A model generated the notes under the pieces. The model did not search any database. It was not told the origin of the DNA and was given only the letters and a program-made list of their open reading frames with translations. A stretch of 64,000 bases of DNA. It comes from Bactericera cockerelli. Its lineage: Eukaryota > Arthropoda > Insecta > Hemiptera > Triozidae. The position numbers and the translations under genes are program-made. The DNA is taken from contig CM044959.1 of the NCBI GenBank assembly GCA_024516035.1, positions 14,402,081-14,466,080 of the forward strand, given 5' to 3'. Shown piece after piece: positions 1 through 11,345 of the stretch (positions are counted from its first letter, which is position 1; each line of letters begins with the position of its first letter).

Positions 1-79
1 AGTAATACCAACATTATTGGTTTTTTTTCATAATACTCTTAGAAGTTAAATTATTGATTTTATTAAATTTAAAAATGTG

Positions 80-290
80 AGTAAGAGAATACAAGATTTT
101 TAAATAGGCGGTAAAAGAAAGAGAGGGAGACCAAAGATGAAATGGAGAGACAAACTTGAAGAAGACCTATAAGAGAGAAAAACTAAAGAAAAGAAGTTGC
201 GCTGAATAGAAAGATATGGAAGGAATAGATTCATAGAACAAATGGAGACCCCAACTAGGTTAGGAAAGGCAAAGTAAAAGAAGAAGAATC
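80..290 (+). pseudogene. Decayed 3' end of a non-LTR retrotransposon ORF
   Basis: One frame reads GRPKMKWRDKLEEDL, then after two in-frame stops NRFIEQMETP, and then runs into an AAGAAGAAGAA tail. The motif GRP-x-x-x-W-x-(D/E) followed by a closing basic segment is usual for the C-terminal end of RT-bearing LINE ORF2 proteins in insects. The same fragment, also broken, is in the mirror arm near 51235-51450. It is too short and mutated to assign a clade firmly; RTE-like is a guess. Confidence 0.5.
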
Positions 291-500
291 ACATTTTTTT
301 GCTTAACTATGGACTCGAACCAACGACCTGCAGCTTACGAGTCCGCCGCAAATCTGGTAATCGCTAGTCTGGTAATCCGTTGGTTCGAATCTCACCCAGT
401 TCATGAATTATTCCTCATTAATTTGAGTCTTGGGCTTACTGCTGGAATAATGGGACTTAAAAGTCTTAATCGAGCAGTATAAATAAGGCGATATCATTAG
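287..500. mobile_element. Composite of SINE-A head (minus) and SINE-C (plus)
   Basis: Bases 290-345 are the reverse complement of the SINE-A head, including a B-box-like GGTTCGAGTCC. From about 345 a SINE-C copy follows in plus orientation, with B box GGTTCGAATC near 383-393 and a 3' body ending in a run that shares CTTACTGCTGGAATAATGGG and the GCAGTATAAATAAGGCGAT end with SINE-B. The arrangement is preserved in the mirror arm, so it predates the duplication. Confidence 0.65.
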
Positions 501-1277
501 TATTATAATTGAAAGTTTTAATAGGGATGATAATAACAATGATGCAGCTAAGATTGATGAAAAAACTGTATTTTTATTATTATTACCTAGCTAGTCTATT
601 CCGACAGGTCCTAGCGAACCGGAGTAGACTTGATCTCAATTTTAATATTCCTTATTCTCTCACATTTTAATAGTTTTTACGCACATTAAGAATATTTTTA
701 ATTAAATTATCATAGTATTTAGTTTTTTTAAAAACGTTCATTTTTCCTCATTTTTCTCAATTTACGACTTCTGTAGGTAGAAAGTTGAAACATGTAATTT
801 TTTTATATGTTTTTAGACCTAGATATGGCTTATGGTTAACATGCATTTCTATTTATCTTTTACCAAGTTGTGCGTCTTGGGCATAGAATGCTTGAAAATA
901 AAATTAGCATTTCATAAAAGCGGTGTTAAAGTAATTTTTACTGCAGATGAAAAATAATTTACTAGGTTTTAGGTATGTATGCATTAATGTAGGGAAGTGG
1001 TTCAAGAACAATAAATGTAGCTGGGTAATTTGGCCCGGATTGTCGTTAAACCTCGTGTCGCAAAAATGAGATAGCAGGAGGATTTTACAATACAACGCGA
1101 GTGCAAGAGTAGGTAACATGTTTTGTTTAACCGTTAAAAATCATTACCCGATTTGCACTGAATAAACGTAAGTTCAACATACTAAGGTACATGCTTTTTT
1201 TTATTCCAAACATTTCAGTGTGTGTCGATAGTCCTAAAATAAAGTGTACAAACGCAGAAGTAGGATGTTTTACTCAC

Positions 1278-1870
1278 CTATAATAGTCGTTTTTACAGTA
1301 GATCGTTCCGTCCTTGCAAAAGCACGTCATCTCGCCATCCAAGGTTCTTCCACACTGCGAACACTGGAGACAGGACACATGCCACCTCTGGTCCACGGCG
1401 TACAGATAGAATCGGTCTACAATCTTGCGCGCGCAGCCTGCACATGTGACATTGACGTCATCCGAGTCCAAATTTGACGAGGGCTCTTGTTTCGGTTCGA
1501 GGAGCTCCGAATACTTTCGTTCATCGCCCGGATATTTCCGATCTTCCGCCGAAAATTTCCGATCGTCTCCCGAGTACTTTCGGTCATCTCCGCCTGTCGT
1601 GTTGTTACACCGTGACGCGTACAGACTGTTCTGACTGCTGCAGTCGTGACAGTTCGTGTGTTCGGCACTTCTCGGGTATTCTCGTTCGCCCGACCTCGCG
1701 TAGTCTCGTTTGAAGTTGCAACAGGACGGGTTGTTGTTGAGGGTCGGATTCATGGGCTCTTGCTGCGCGCAGGGCAGGTTGGGACTGGAGTTGCGGGAGG
1801 GGTCGTATAGGGGGGTGGGGATGATGCGGCCACAGCTCTGCACAGACGGGGGGTGGGTTTGAGCTTGCTG
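1278..1870 (-). CDS. ap: Internal exon of an apterous-like LIM-homeodomain gene
   Basis: This is a 593-nt internal exon. On the minus strand it is preceded by a pyrimidine-rich tract and CAG (AG at 1872-1871) and followed by G|GTGAGTA (GT at 1277-1276). It enters in phase 0 and leaves in phase 2. The last 56 residues form a complete LIM domain: C-x2-C-x17-H-x2-C-x2-C-x2-C-x18-C-x2-D, spanning about 1444-1278 and ending CKNDYY at the donor. The sequence fits LIM1 of the apterous/Lhx2/Lhx9 group (DRFYL, AV-x-x-RWH, LQC, DG-x-IYCKNDYY), LIM-homeodomain transcription factors that in insects specify dorsal wing and neuron fates. The N-terminal part is polar and disordered, with a K-x-E-P motif before the LIM as in known apterous proteins. 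LIM2 and homeodomain exons must lie left of the window. A close Lhx paralogue remains possible. Confidence 0.85.
1508..1591 (-). repeat. In-frame 21-bp tandem repeat in the apterous-like exon
   Basis: Four consecutive 7-residue units of the type G-D-D-R-K-Y-S (variants with E, F, A, P) lie about 20 residues before the LIM domain. The nucleotide units have diverged but keep the 21-bp period and reading frame, so this is a charged, tyrosine-bearing low-complexity insertion in the disordered linker. Confidence 0.8.
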
Positions 1871-2732
1871 CTGCAACAGAAGAAAAATCAATTTTAATTT
1901 AATTATGGTTTAATTTCCTTAGAAGCCCACATTTTTTGTATTAGCTTAGGGAAAGTGTTGCTTTGTAAACTCTATGTATATTGATTCTAAATAAAACAAT
2001 TTATCTTATCTTATCTTCACTAACCAGTTAAAAGGTAAAATAGTGAAGCATGAAACTTTGCTGAGAGAAACAGTGGTCTTCCATCTTTGTTCTACTGCTT
2101 ATCTTAGTTGACATCGTCAGTAAAAGCTTTAAATTTTTAATACAAATGAACAAAATCAAGTACATATGGAGAAAATAATATATATACATAGTTGCAATTG
2201 AATGAAATCATTTAAAAATTAAGTTATAATTCATAAGACTTCCAAGTAAGTACTTTTGAATGGTGCCTTCCTTATGAGAGGAAAGATGAACATTTCATTT
2301 ATTTACTATGAGTGAGTAATTCCCAATGAAAAACACGTACAGTTCAGTATGAAAGTATTCAAAATGCTAATCTGGGTGCACTGTTTAATTGTTTAATACC
2401 AGTCATTATCTTCGAAACGGTATGTGAATGCATAAATTGAAGGTTTTGAAACAATATAAACCCATGAATTTTATTAGGTGCATACACTGCAACTTTAGGT
2501 ATTCGGACCACATGCATCTTTCACACTGCAGCTTAACCTGTGATTAGGTTAATGGATGAGGAAGTTTTGATTCCTGAATGTGTGTTTATTGTAATGTTGT
2601 GATTACCATGGCAGCCCGTGCTCTGATGTACCGTGTTTGGATGCACATTTTCCATTCAGGTCCGTATTCATGAACTTGCCACATTTTAACAAGTCCACTT
2701 TCTGGATTTTCATAGTGTATCTAGGTATACAA
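1871..2732. other. Non-coding (intron) next to the apterous-like exon
   Basis: A+T-rich sequence with no coding potential on either strand. It contains a short TTATC repeat near 1998-2017. Presumably it is the 3' end of the intron before the apterous-like exon. Confidence 0.6.
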
Positions 2733-2884
2733 TAATAATACAGGGTGTCTACTAAATGGTCAAAGTAAAATTCCCTGACATTTCCAGGTTTTCCAGACCA
2801 TTTTTCCAGTTTTTCCAGTCTACTTTTTTAAGGAGACATTATATGTATATTATATATAAGACCTGTATATAATATATACAGGTT

Positions 2885-3095
2885 AATGTATAAGTAAAAA
2901 AAACTAAAGGGTTGGGTGAAAGAGATTGCCACAGGCAATAACCCTGCCCTTTAGGTAGGACATTATTGTTATTTTCTTTATTTTACTTATTTATTTTGTC
3001 ATTTGTTTGTTTTTTTTTTAATTTTATACTGTTACCTGTACTTTGTCCTCCTAATAAAGCTTTTTTTTTTAAAAAAAAAAAAAAAAAAAAAAAGA
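2885..3095 (+). mobile_element. Retroposon tail (family D) nested in the hAT element
   Basis: It contains GATTGCCACAGGCAATAA, then a T-rich body, and ends with CTTTGTCCTCCTAATAAAG followed by long T and A runs. The same 3' end recurs at 23400-23545, and the 5' part at 18064-18125. AATAAA plus an A-tail suggests a LINE 3' end or its parasite. It sits inside the hAT element and so inserted later. Confidence 0.6.
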
Positions 3096-3385
3096 CCTCA
3101 ATCAGCCTTCTATTTTTTTTTTTTTTTTTTTTTTGCAAGCCCACAGCCACTAAACCAAACATTTTTTCTAAATCAATGAAATGAGTTTTCTGGTAGGTTC
3201 TACGAAATCACCAATTCTTTTCTCGTAAATTTGATAAAAGTTCGCTAACGGTAGCTCTTACCAAGAATGTGTTAGGAATGTTAAAAAAAAAGAAATTTAA
3301 TACACAAATTATATTATTATATTTTTTGAAATTTGGGCGAATACAATACTTTCCTCATCAAAGGACAAGGAAAGCACTTTAACCG

Positions 3386-3445
3386 AAGGTAAGCTACCGA
3401 CATCGCACATAGACGGTACTTGGACGGGTGACCGCTCCTCGACAA
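3386..3445 (+). other. 5S rRNA-like fragment
   Basis: ACCGAAGGTAAGC followed about 20 bases later by GGTACTTGGACGGGTGACCG matches the middle and C-box part of 5S rRNA with substitutions. No 5' half or closing helix strand is seen, so it is a fragment, not a 5S gene. It follows a TACTTTCC...GGAAAG hairpin. Confidence 0.5.
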
Positions 3446-4203
3446 TTATATGATTTTGTTCAATTGGGTATAGGTGGTTACGCGTCTTGAATAGTTCAGT
3501 ATTTTTATTTGATATAGTTCAATGTAGACTTGATTATTTTGCAAATTAGAAGGAAAAGGATTTTTGTTTATAGGGAGGGGGTTATGTTATTGGCTGACTG
3601 CAACACTTTGTGCAATGTGATGGGTTGTCACATCCCTACACTGGAAAAATAATATATGATTGGTGTTTTATTACTCACAATAATACATGTCCATTGTCCT
3701 AAGTGGGGTTTTGTTTGCTTAGGTTAAATTAAAAAAAGACAATAATTCGGTAATTCGTAGATAAGCCTTTCTTTAAGCCATTTCTACTACAATGTACAGG
3801 TATAAAATTACATGAAATATTTTCCTCTCAATAGGATAAGTAAATTAAGAAGTAGATCCTTATTTAGAAATGGAAAACTCTGAAAAAAAACTGCTAAAAT
3901 TTTGTTAATCTTATCAAAAAGTGGTTTAGAGTGTTTTGTGTTTCTTACCAAAGAAGCATTATCACACTGCCCGGATTACAGTGGCGCCGCAGGCGAATTT
4001 TTTTTTATTAATGATTTTCATAACAAAATTGGATATTGAAAAAAATTCCCTGACTTTTGGTGTTTTTTCACAAAATTCCCTGACTTATGGTATTTTTTCA
4101 CAAAATTCCCTGACTTTTCCCTGACTTTTTTGGTCTCGAAAAATTCCCTGACAATTCCAGGTTTTCCAGGTTTTCCCTGACCAGTAGACACCCTGTAATA
4201 ATA

Positions 4204-7200
4204 TACTCCATACATATTCATATCTCCTGTAATATTCATGTTTTAGACTTGAGAATTCAGCTGTGATTAGAGAAAGAAAAAAATTCTATGCAAAAATAGA
4301 AGATATGAATCACAACATTTTTTAAAAAACCTTCTTTTAAGTGAGAGAGGAACTATTCACTAGTTAGTACAAATTTGAATCATCAAGAACAACTGAATAA
4401 CTAATTGTAATCAAATATTGGTCCAGAAGCTTTTGATGTATTTTGAGTCTTCAGACCTTTCGCTCATGTTGGCCTGGTTATTTGGGAGTAATTCAATAAA
4501 TTGATGAGTAATCAAAGGATTTTCAATGTTAAAGGTGAAAATGAGTTAAATTCCTGTTTGTGACTGTTGCCAGCCCAACTAAACCAAGACCTGATTGATG
4601 CGGCGGCTAATACACTCATGTTCATCATAATAAGCTTGAATAATGTGCCTCCTTGTTCTTCATAAAACTCATAAACAATATAATATTAATAATATTTACA
4701 AGATATAAAATTAATTCACACACATACGGCCGGTACTTAATACCTGTGCAGTGGTTCAAGTTATAATAACACACTAACCTAAACAAGATCCAAGCAGCTT
4801 TGAACAACATACCTTCCTGTGGTATAAATTACCGGTGATATTATCAACGCAAACGAGAACGCTAGAAACATTAGCAAAGTTAACATAGAGAAAAAAGATA
4901 AAAATGTTATTCGTCGTGGAGGTGACTTGCAACAAACATGTAAACCTAATAGCGAGAAAAAAAAAGAAAAATTCAGTTCGAGGTGAAACTTAATGTCCAA
5001 GAATTTAATATTAAAAAATAAGTTAATATTAAATAGCGTCAACATATGTGTGTGTGTAGGTTTCAAATATGTATAGTGTGCACAACTGCACACATACTTA
5101 CATACATATTCAACAGATAAATAGTTTACATGCTCGAGTTGTAATCAATAGGAATGTAGGCAAAATAAACCGACTGGTGATTCTGAGTCAAATGACACGC
5201 GAAATGAAGAGTAACATTATTTGCAATGACGCGCAAGTAAATATGGTGTAGTTCATGTATAGTAGAAATTTAAACGACTATTTTTTTTTTTTTAAACATA
5301 ATTTTCATAAATTAAAATTCGGAATCTACTTTGAAATCATTACCAGGGAAAATGCATCAAGTATTGCAAATAATTTGTATTGGTACATTTTGTTATCAAA
5401 AAATATAATAAAAATATCAAGTTATGAAAAATCAAAATTTAATTGTAGAAACAAACAAAAAAGATTTGTTTGCAAACTTCAAATTATCATCGATAGATTC
5501 AATTCAATAAATACTAAACCAGATTGAACAACCTCTTTAAGTGGGTCACTCTTCTCATCTCGTCTTCAGGTTGGTCTCTGATTTGACTACCAAAGACAAA
5601 CATAGTTGTACTAACTGTTAATGTATGCTGGGTACTTGTTCTCTAATGCAGTCTGATTTATTGCCATATTCTTCAGGGAAAAATATAAATAAAAGCTTGT
5701 CTTTAGATTTATAACTTTATTTAGATGTTGGATAGAGATGATGGCGATGCTGGTGATAACAAGACTTGGATTATCTTTTACTTTTATGGGTCTGGGGAGA
5801 GGTATCTTGAATGGACATCCTTCGATTTGTGTCGAGTATTAGGTAAGATTTATGTTGGTTTTATAAGGAGGTCGATTTTTTAATTAAAATGTTACGTTTT
5901 TGGGATGTTTGGTATTGATGGTTTTATAGATTTGAATTGTTTTCTGGGATATTCCCATTCAATAATCTAGATTGTTTGATATAGATAGTCGTGTTTGAAA
6001 AGTCACCATTGTTGAAGCCAGGATAGAGATGTCTATGATATCAGACAGAATATGGGTTGTAGTCTCAGTTAATAGATGACAGAGGACTCCAAATCTATTG
6101 GTATCGTCGATCTAGTTTTCATCGAAAATTTTAGCTGTTCAAACGGTTGGATCGATGATGTTAAGGAGTTTAACCTGATCCCTCAATTTAGTTTAACGTT
6201 ACCTCTAAATCAATTTAGTTTATTCCTTGGTACTTACATTTGCAGTAAAAATGTTCCAAGATGGGTACATTTTAAGATTTTAGAATCTAATTAAGATGAT
6301 CATATTATGGTCTTCCTGACGCACAACAAGGATGGTTGTGAAGGTACAAGAAAACGATTGATGAGTTTGTTTTCTACTGATTTGGTTACAAAAGCTTTCA
6401 AAAAATGAAAGCAATAACTGACTAATAACCGTCTTAGTTGGCATTTGCAGACACTTCGTTATGCAATGATTCAACCAGTTGAAAGAACACGTTAAAAAAG
6501 TAAAATGACCTTTAGTTTTAGAACTGACTTTTTGTTGGCATGAGCTAACAGTTGAAAGGTTAGGTTGGAAAAGTACAATTTGCTGGCATTACATGCATCA
6601 TCCTCTAGACTTGCTTGACGACTAGGGACTCCAGTGAGTTTGTGAGAGCTGCATCAGATGCAAATATGATGCTGTTCTTCTCTGAACATGCAAATTATCA
6701 CGTTGTAAATCAATGTGTTGCCTATTTAAAATAATATATGAGCCAGTCTCTGTTTAAGTTTTCATAATGCACACACATCAGAGGGATATAGGGTGGAGGA
6801 CAAGTTTAGCAACACAAAAGTTACTGTTCTGTGTTTTTTTTTTCTCCCTGTATAACTTTTCAGTGTTACAAATTTTATTATTATCCTACCTATGTCCTCA
6901 TCATGTACATTTATCTTCCTTTATAATTTTCCTTTTGAATATTTCCATTTTCTTCTCGTTGTGAGCTATGGTGGATGTATCTTAAAGTATTACTTAGAAC
7001 TGGAATTAGTCATACCCTGGTCTTGTTTATCATCAGAATGAAACTTTTAGATATCATAATAACAATAGATGATTTCAGGAAAAATAGAAGATGGGTAATA
7101 AACAACTGTTAGGGATTTTATGGCCATAATTTTTACCTCCATGAGCGAATGCGCAATGCGTGAGCAATTTGTTCTCCAACCTCTACGGAAAAAACTCACG

Positions 7201-10200
7201 CCCAATGAGTTTTGAGATCACTTCGGTCTTACCAAGCCCTCTGCTCTCCAAATAAACAACATAAAGTAAAAAAAAAAATAGTAGCTATAAGTAAATGATC
7301 TACATACAAAATAGGTTGGAATAGCTATATAACTAAGTAAGTATACATAATTATTATATTTATGTGTAGGTAATGTAAGGTACTTTAGTCCGTAGGTATG
7401 TAGGTAGTACAAGGCAGCCTTCATGTACGGTCTCAACGGATCTGGATGCAAGACTTTTCGCTCATTCTTTTACTTTCTTGCGGATAGCAATTAATCTTTG
7501 TTCAAGATCAACGCAGTGCCTAGAACCCAGTTCTAAACTTATCCTCCAGTGAGTGTAGGGTGAAGGTTAATCACTTTCGTTCAATATTATTGAAAACCTG
7601 GTAACATGCAGCAGAAATAACAGGTTGCTCTGAGTACAAGCTTGTCATAATACTAGCACACGAGGTATATGAATGAAGGAAAAAAATACATAATTATGTT
7701 CACAGTCATATATTAGACACACTATAGGAAAAAGTGAAAAAGCTTGTTTGCATATGTGAGTGAGAATGTTTGCATATGTGTGTGTGATGCGTTAGATGGA
7801 TGAATCATGAGAATGTTCAGACAATGTAGGTTTTTATTTGTGATATTATGTCATACTTTCTGTGAGTCTCATAACATTACAGGTATTTTTTCCTTGTAGT
7901 CCAAGTGATTTTCGCTTGACGTAGCACTGCCGATACTAAATATGCTGTTCAGTTATCTTACAAATTCAGAAAATACAAATACCATTATTGTAAGAAAAAT
8001 GGGCCAAAAATAATTATTCATACAAAACGTAGCTAAACCTTTGCGAGCCGAAAGTTCTAGCAGTATTAAAACTGATTCAGTAGCTTTATAATTACATTGT
8101 ACTATTTCTTTACTCATAAATAACTATACAACACAGTAATTTCTTAAAATAACGTCTTCCAAACACAGAAGATGTCCCTATACTTTTACAAAGACCGCTA
8201 ACCCAACTAACCCATGGTCCATTGATCCATCCAGAATACCTTTCAGAATCCATCAGCTTTTTGTCTATCATCAATGATTAAACGTCGGCTACTTCAAATG
8301 AGTGAAGCTCTTTATCATTTAAAAGTTAGGTAGAGCGCCATTTATTTCTCATGCTCCAATGCGAAATACCAATGAAATGATAGATACTTATATCTGGGAA
8401 TAAATCCATCAAATTCTGAAACAACATTGACAACATCAACAGTGACTTTTGATCTTTTGGTTTTATAAGTATTTCTTACTCTCATAGCTATTGACCAATA
8501 TAAGTTCAAAGTTGTGTAGAGAGAGAAACATTTATTTTTATTTATTTAACAAACAAATGAACTGCAGCCTTTAACTGTTGCTTAATACACAGCAACTCAT
8601 CAAAAGATCCAGATTATCCTAATAAATAATAACAACATGCCCAGTTATTATGTCTATTAGAAAGAGATTGTTGAAGCGGTTGTCCGCTACTGCGCTTATT
8701 ATTTGAATGATATTATTTATTAGGATAAATCTGGATTCTACCATGTTGGTTGAGACTTTCACCACCAACTTGAAGACATCTTTGAAGAGATCTGACATAT
8801 TCAATAGAATTTATGCGTGAGTCAAAACGGAATCAGTTACAACCATGTTGCACTGAGAATTGAGAAATGTGGTGGAAAAAAAGATGGTCAGCTACAAACT
8901 GCTCTGAACTTATATGGTGGCCAGAGTGACACAAGCAACCAGTGCAACATATTCCACAATTATTATACAATAAGGACGGATTAATTATATTTCCAAAGCT
9001 GATGATTTATGTGTCTTAGACGAGCAAACGAATCTGTTGATGTCAGATGACATGCCCAAATTGGTTCCAGCTTCCAACGAAGACAATCGAATATGAAGAC
9101 AAGTTGGGATGGTCTTGCTGTGCCTATACAGTCCACATGAGCTGTGCTTGTAAGAGTGGTTACGATCTTGCGAAAGTTGTTCTTATTATTGTTGCTCTTA
9201 TTGTTGTTGATGTTATAGATTACTCTGTTAATTATGTTAGCATCATTATTGTAGTCAAGCTATTATTTCTCTCATTTTCAAATGAGACACATCCAGTTTT
9301 TGAGCCTGCTTGTAATAGGAGTTCCGTCATTTCAGTGAAATCTTCAGTGATCTGCTGTAATTGAGTGCAATTATCATTTTTTTGGAGGCATTTAGTAGCC
9401 TACTTGCTTTTAAATGGTCAATTGGTCATGCAGGTCTTGCGTCCAATTGTCAACTTCTTGTTGGGTCTTGGACCATTACTGTCTCCAAGTGATTACAAAC
9501 TGCAAAGTTACGAACGTTATTCGAAATCCTTAAAAAGAATTTATGTACCGGTAACTTTTACATACATTTTCTTCAAATGAAATTATATTAGTGACTGGTT
9601 TCCATATGAAATCACAAATAATAGAAAATTGATCAAAAGGTTTTTGTGTGTACCTGCATGACATGTGTGCAATTGGGGCATGCTTAGTTGATAAATTTCT
9701 ATCCAATTAACTAGGTAGGAAATCACAACTACTACCTCCTCCAACCCACCTATTCTTACATACCTACGTTAAAATGCGGCCGATCTACATAAAACAAAGT
9801 AAATATCAAATTACCAACTCAAAAACTTTAAGCCTTCAAGATGGATAGATAGATGACACTTAATTTAATAAAGTACTCCTACTTATGAACAGAAATATAA
9901 ACAAAATCAAGCCTAACTATATGATTTAATGTCTGATTTGACAATTCATTTTCCTGAAAAGAACCAAAAAGAGTCAGTGAGTAGTAGTGAGTATTTCCGA
10001 AAATAAATAATATTCCTTTTTTAAAACACCATCATATCTTCAACATTCTCTTTGAAAGTTTTACACGTGCATTAAAGATCTTATCATTGACATCGGCAAA
10101 ACTCCGGCGAAATTCAGTGACAAATATTTGGGGTGTTGAAATCAATAATCATAAATCAAAGTTCTTCTCTTACAGACGGAATATATTTAATAACTATAAA

Positions 10201-11050
10201 ACAGTGTGAGTGCCCTGTTGTCTCATGGAAGGAGTACCTCAAAGCTTCCTCCAAAATTTGCTCCATGTTGCCCAGTTCAAGATGTACCTATAATTCGTAA
10301 TGGTTCAATTTATTATTCAAAAGTTCGATGAAAATATTTTTTGTACCTATGTGTTTGTTTTTGTGAATGAATTTATCAGGAAAGTGACGGTAAAATTATT
10401 TTATCGTCCTCTATCGAAAAAAATAATAATTAAAACCCGTTATGAAAATGAGCTGATAAGAAAGATAGTAGTAAATACCGAGAGACACAATAATAATAAT
10501 GTTCAGAAGTTGCAAATCAGCTGGTTTTAGGACAAACAAAAAATAAAAAATCTGTGGAAAAGAGAAGAAGAAACCCTCCCTCTCGTCGACTAACACTCCC
10601 TCAGAGGAAGCAGAAGAAGATCCAGACAGCTGAACAAAGTCGTGAGAACTCTATCTCGAAAGATTAGGAGGTGAAATGGAGATGCCTTTTATTTTAACGA
10701 CTCTTTTATTAATCCAAAATCAATAAAATCGAAAATATTCCTTCAAAGATAGGTAATATTTTACCTGCTACCTTTACGAGCCAGTTAAAGTCGTACCAAT
10801 GTTTTAAAGGAGTAAATAAAACGTAAACAAATTAATTTACATACGGACATTAACGGCTATCCGAAACATGTTTTTGTGTGACCGTAGTTTTATCCAGGGA
10901 ATATTCGGTACAGGATATTCAGTTTTTTTTAGCAAGGTGATCGAGAAAGTTTGAAAATGTCATTCAATCAACGTTTCAGTGGAAGAATACAAAACCTAGT
11001 TGTAGAAATACAAAACAAAGAATTTCCGATGAAAGGGTTGTATAGTTATT
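4204..11050. other. No gene seen; A+T-rich spacer or intron
   Basis: ORFs here are short and of random composition. Apart from the hairpin at 8607-8736 I see only scattered TACCTA/TAGGTA-rich stretches, (TG)n near 5045 and A/T homopolymers. Nothing looks like a spliced exon. Confidence 0.5.
8607..8736. repeat. 130-bp hairpin (inverted repeat)
   Basis: Arm ATCCAGATTATCCTAATAAA(TAATA) at 8607-8631 pairs with 8711-8736, which reads back as the same sequence with one inserted base. The loop is about 79 bp. No TSD or transposase is visible; it could be a tiny MITE. Confidence 0.75.
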
Positions 11051-11051
11051 T

Positions 11052-11345
11052 AGTGTAGGCTTCTGAACTACCAATTTCAGTGGAGACTCCTGAGCTACCA
11101 AACTTGGTGGAGACTCCTGAGCTACCAAACTTAGTGGAGACTCCTGAACTACCAATCTTAGTGGAGACTCCTGAACTACCAATCTTGTGGATACTCCTGA
11201 ACTACCAAACTTAGTGGAGACTCCTGAACTACCAAACTTAGTGGAGACTCCTGAACTACCAAACTTAGTGGAGACACCTAAGCTACAAAAATTTAGTGGA
11301 GGGTACAGAACAACCAAAATATTAGAGACGGTTAATCCACCTAAA
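11052..11345 (+). repeat. 27-bp minisatellite, about ten units
   Basis: Units of GTGGAGACTCCTGAACTACC plus AAACTTA repeat head to tail. The core six to eight units differ by one or two bases; the outermost are degenerate. The 27-bp period keeps frame, so both strands show spurious ORFs (M-E-T-P-E-L-P-N-L-V on plus). A one-base deletion in the fifth unit breaks that frame, arguing against coding. Confidence 0.9.

Larger units (their letters stand above)
1..1232 (+). repeat. Left arm of ~1.2 kb inverted duplication
   Basis: The whole stretch reappears in reverse complement at 50304-51525. Landmarks occur in mirrored order: the block around 1140-1232 matches the first bases after the gap, the SINE block at 290-500 matches 51005-51235, and the opening bases match about 51500-51525. 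Identity by eye is roughly 90 percent with small indels, so the arms are not a copy-paste artefact of one read. The arm may continue left of the window. It ends about 45 bases before the apterous-like exon. Confidence 0.9.
2741..4195. mobile_element. Non-autonomous hAT-type DNA element
   Basis: The element opens CAGGGTGTCTACT and closes with its reverse complement AGTAGACACCCTG, a 13-bp terminal inverted repeat beginning CAGGG as is usual for hAT. Both sides carry the 8-bp sequence TAATAATA (2733-2740 and 4196-4203), matching the 8-bp hAT target duplication; the simple A/T sequence makes this less strong than a complex TSD. The interior holds reiterated TTCCCTGAC/TTTTCCAGG motifs near both ends (three tandem ~34-bp units at about 4040-4125) and later insertions, but no transposase. 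Confidence 0.75.

Noticed and set aside
1244..1713. Plus-strand and alternate-frame ORFs across 1244-1713
   Set aside because: They are antisense or out-of-frame shadows of the LIM exon, whose zinc ligands and splice sites fix the strand and frame.
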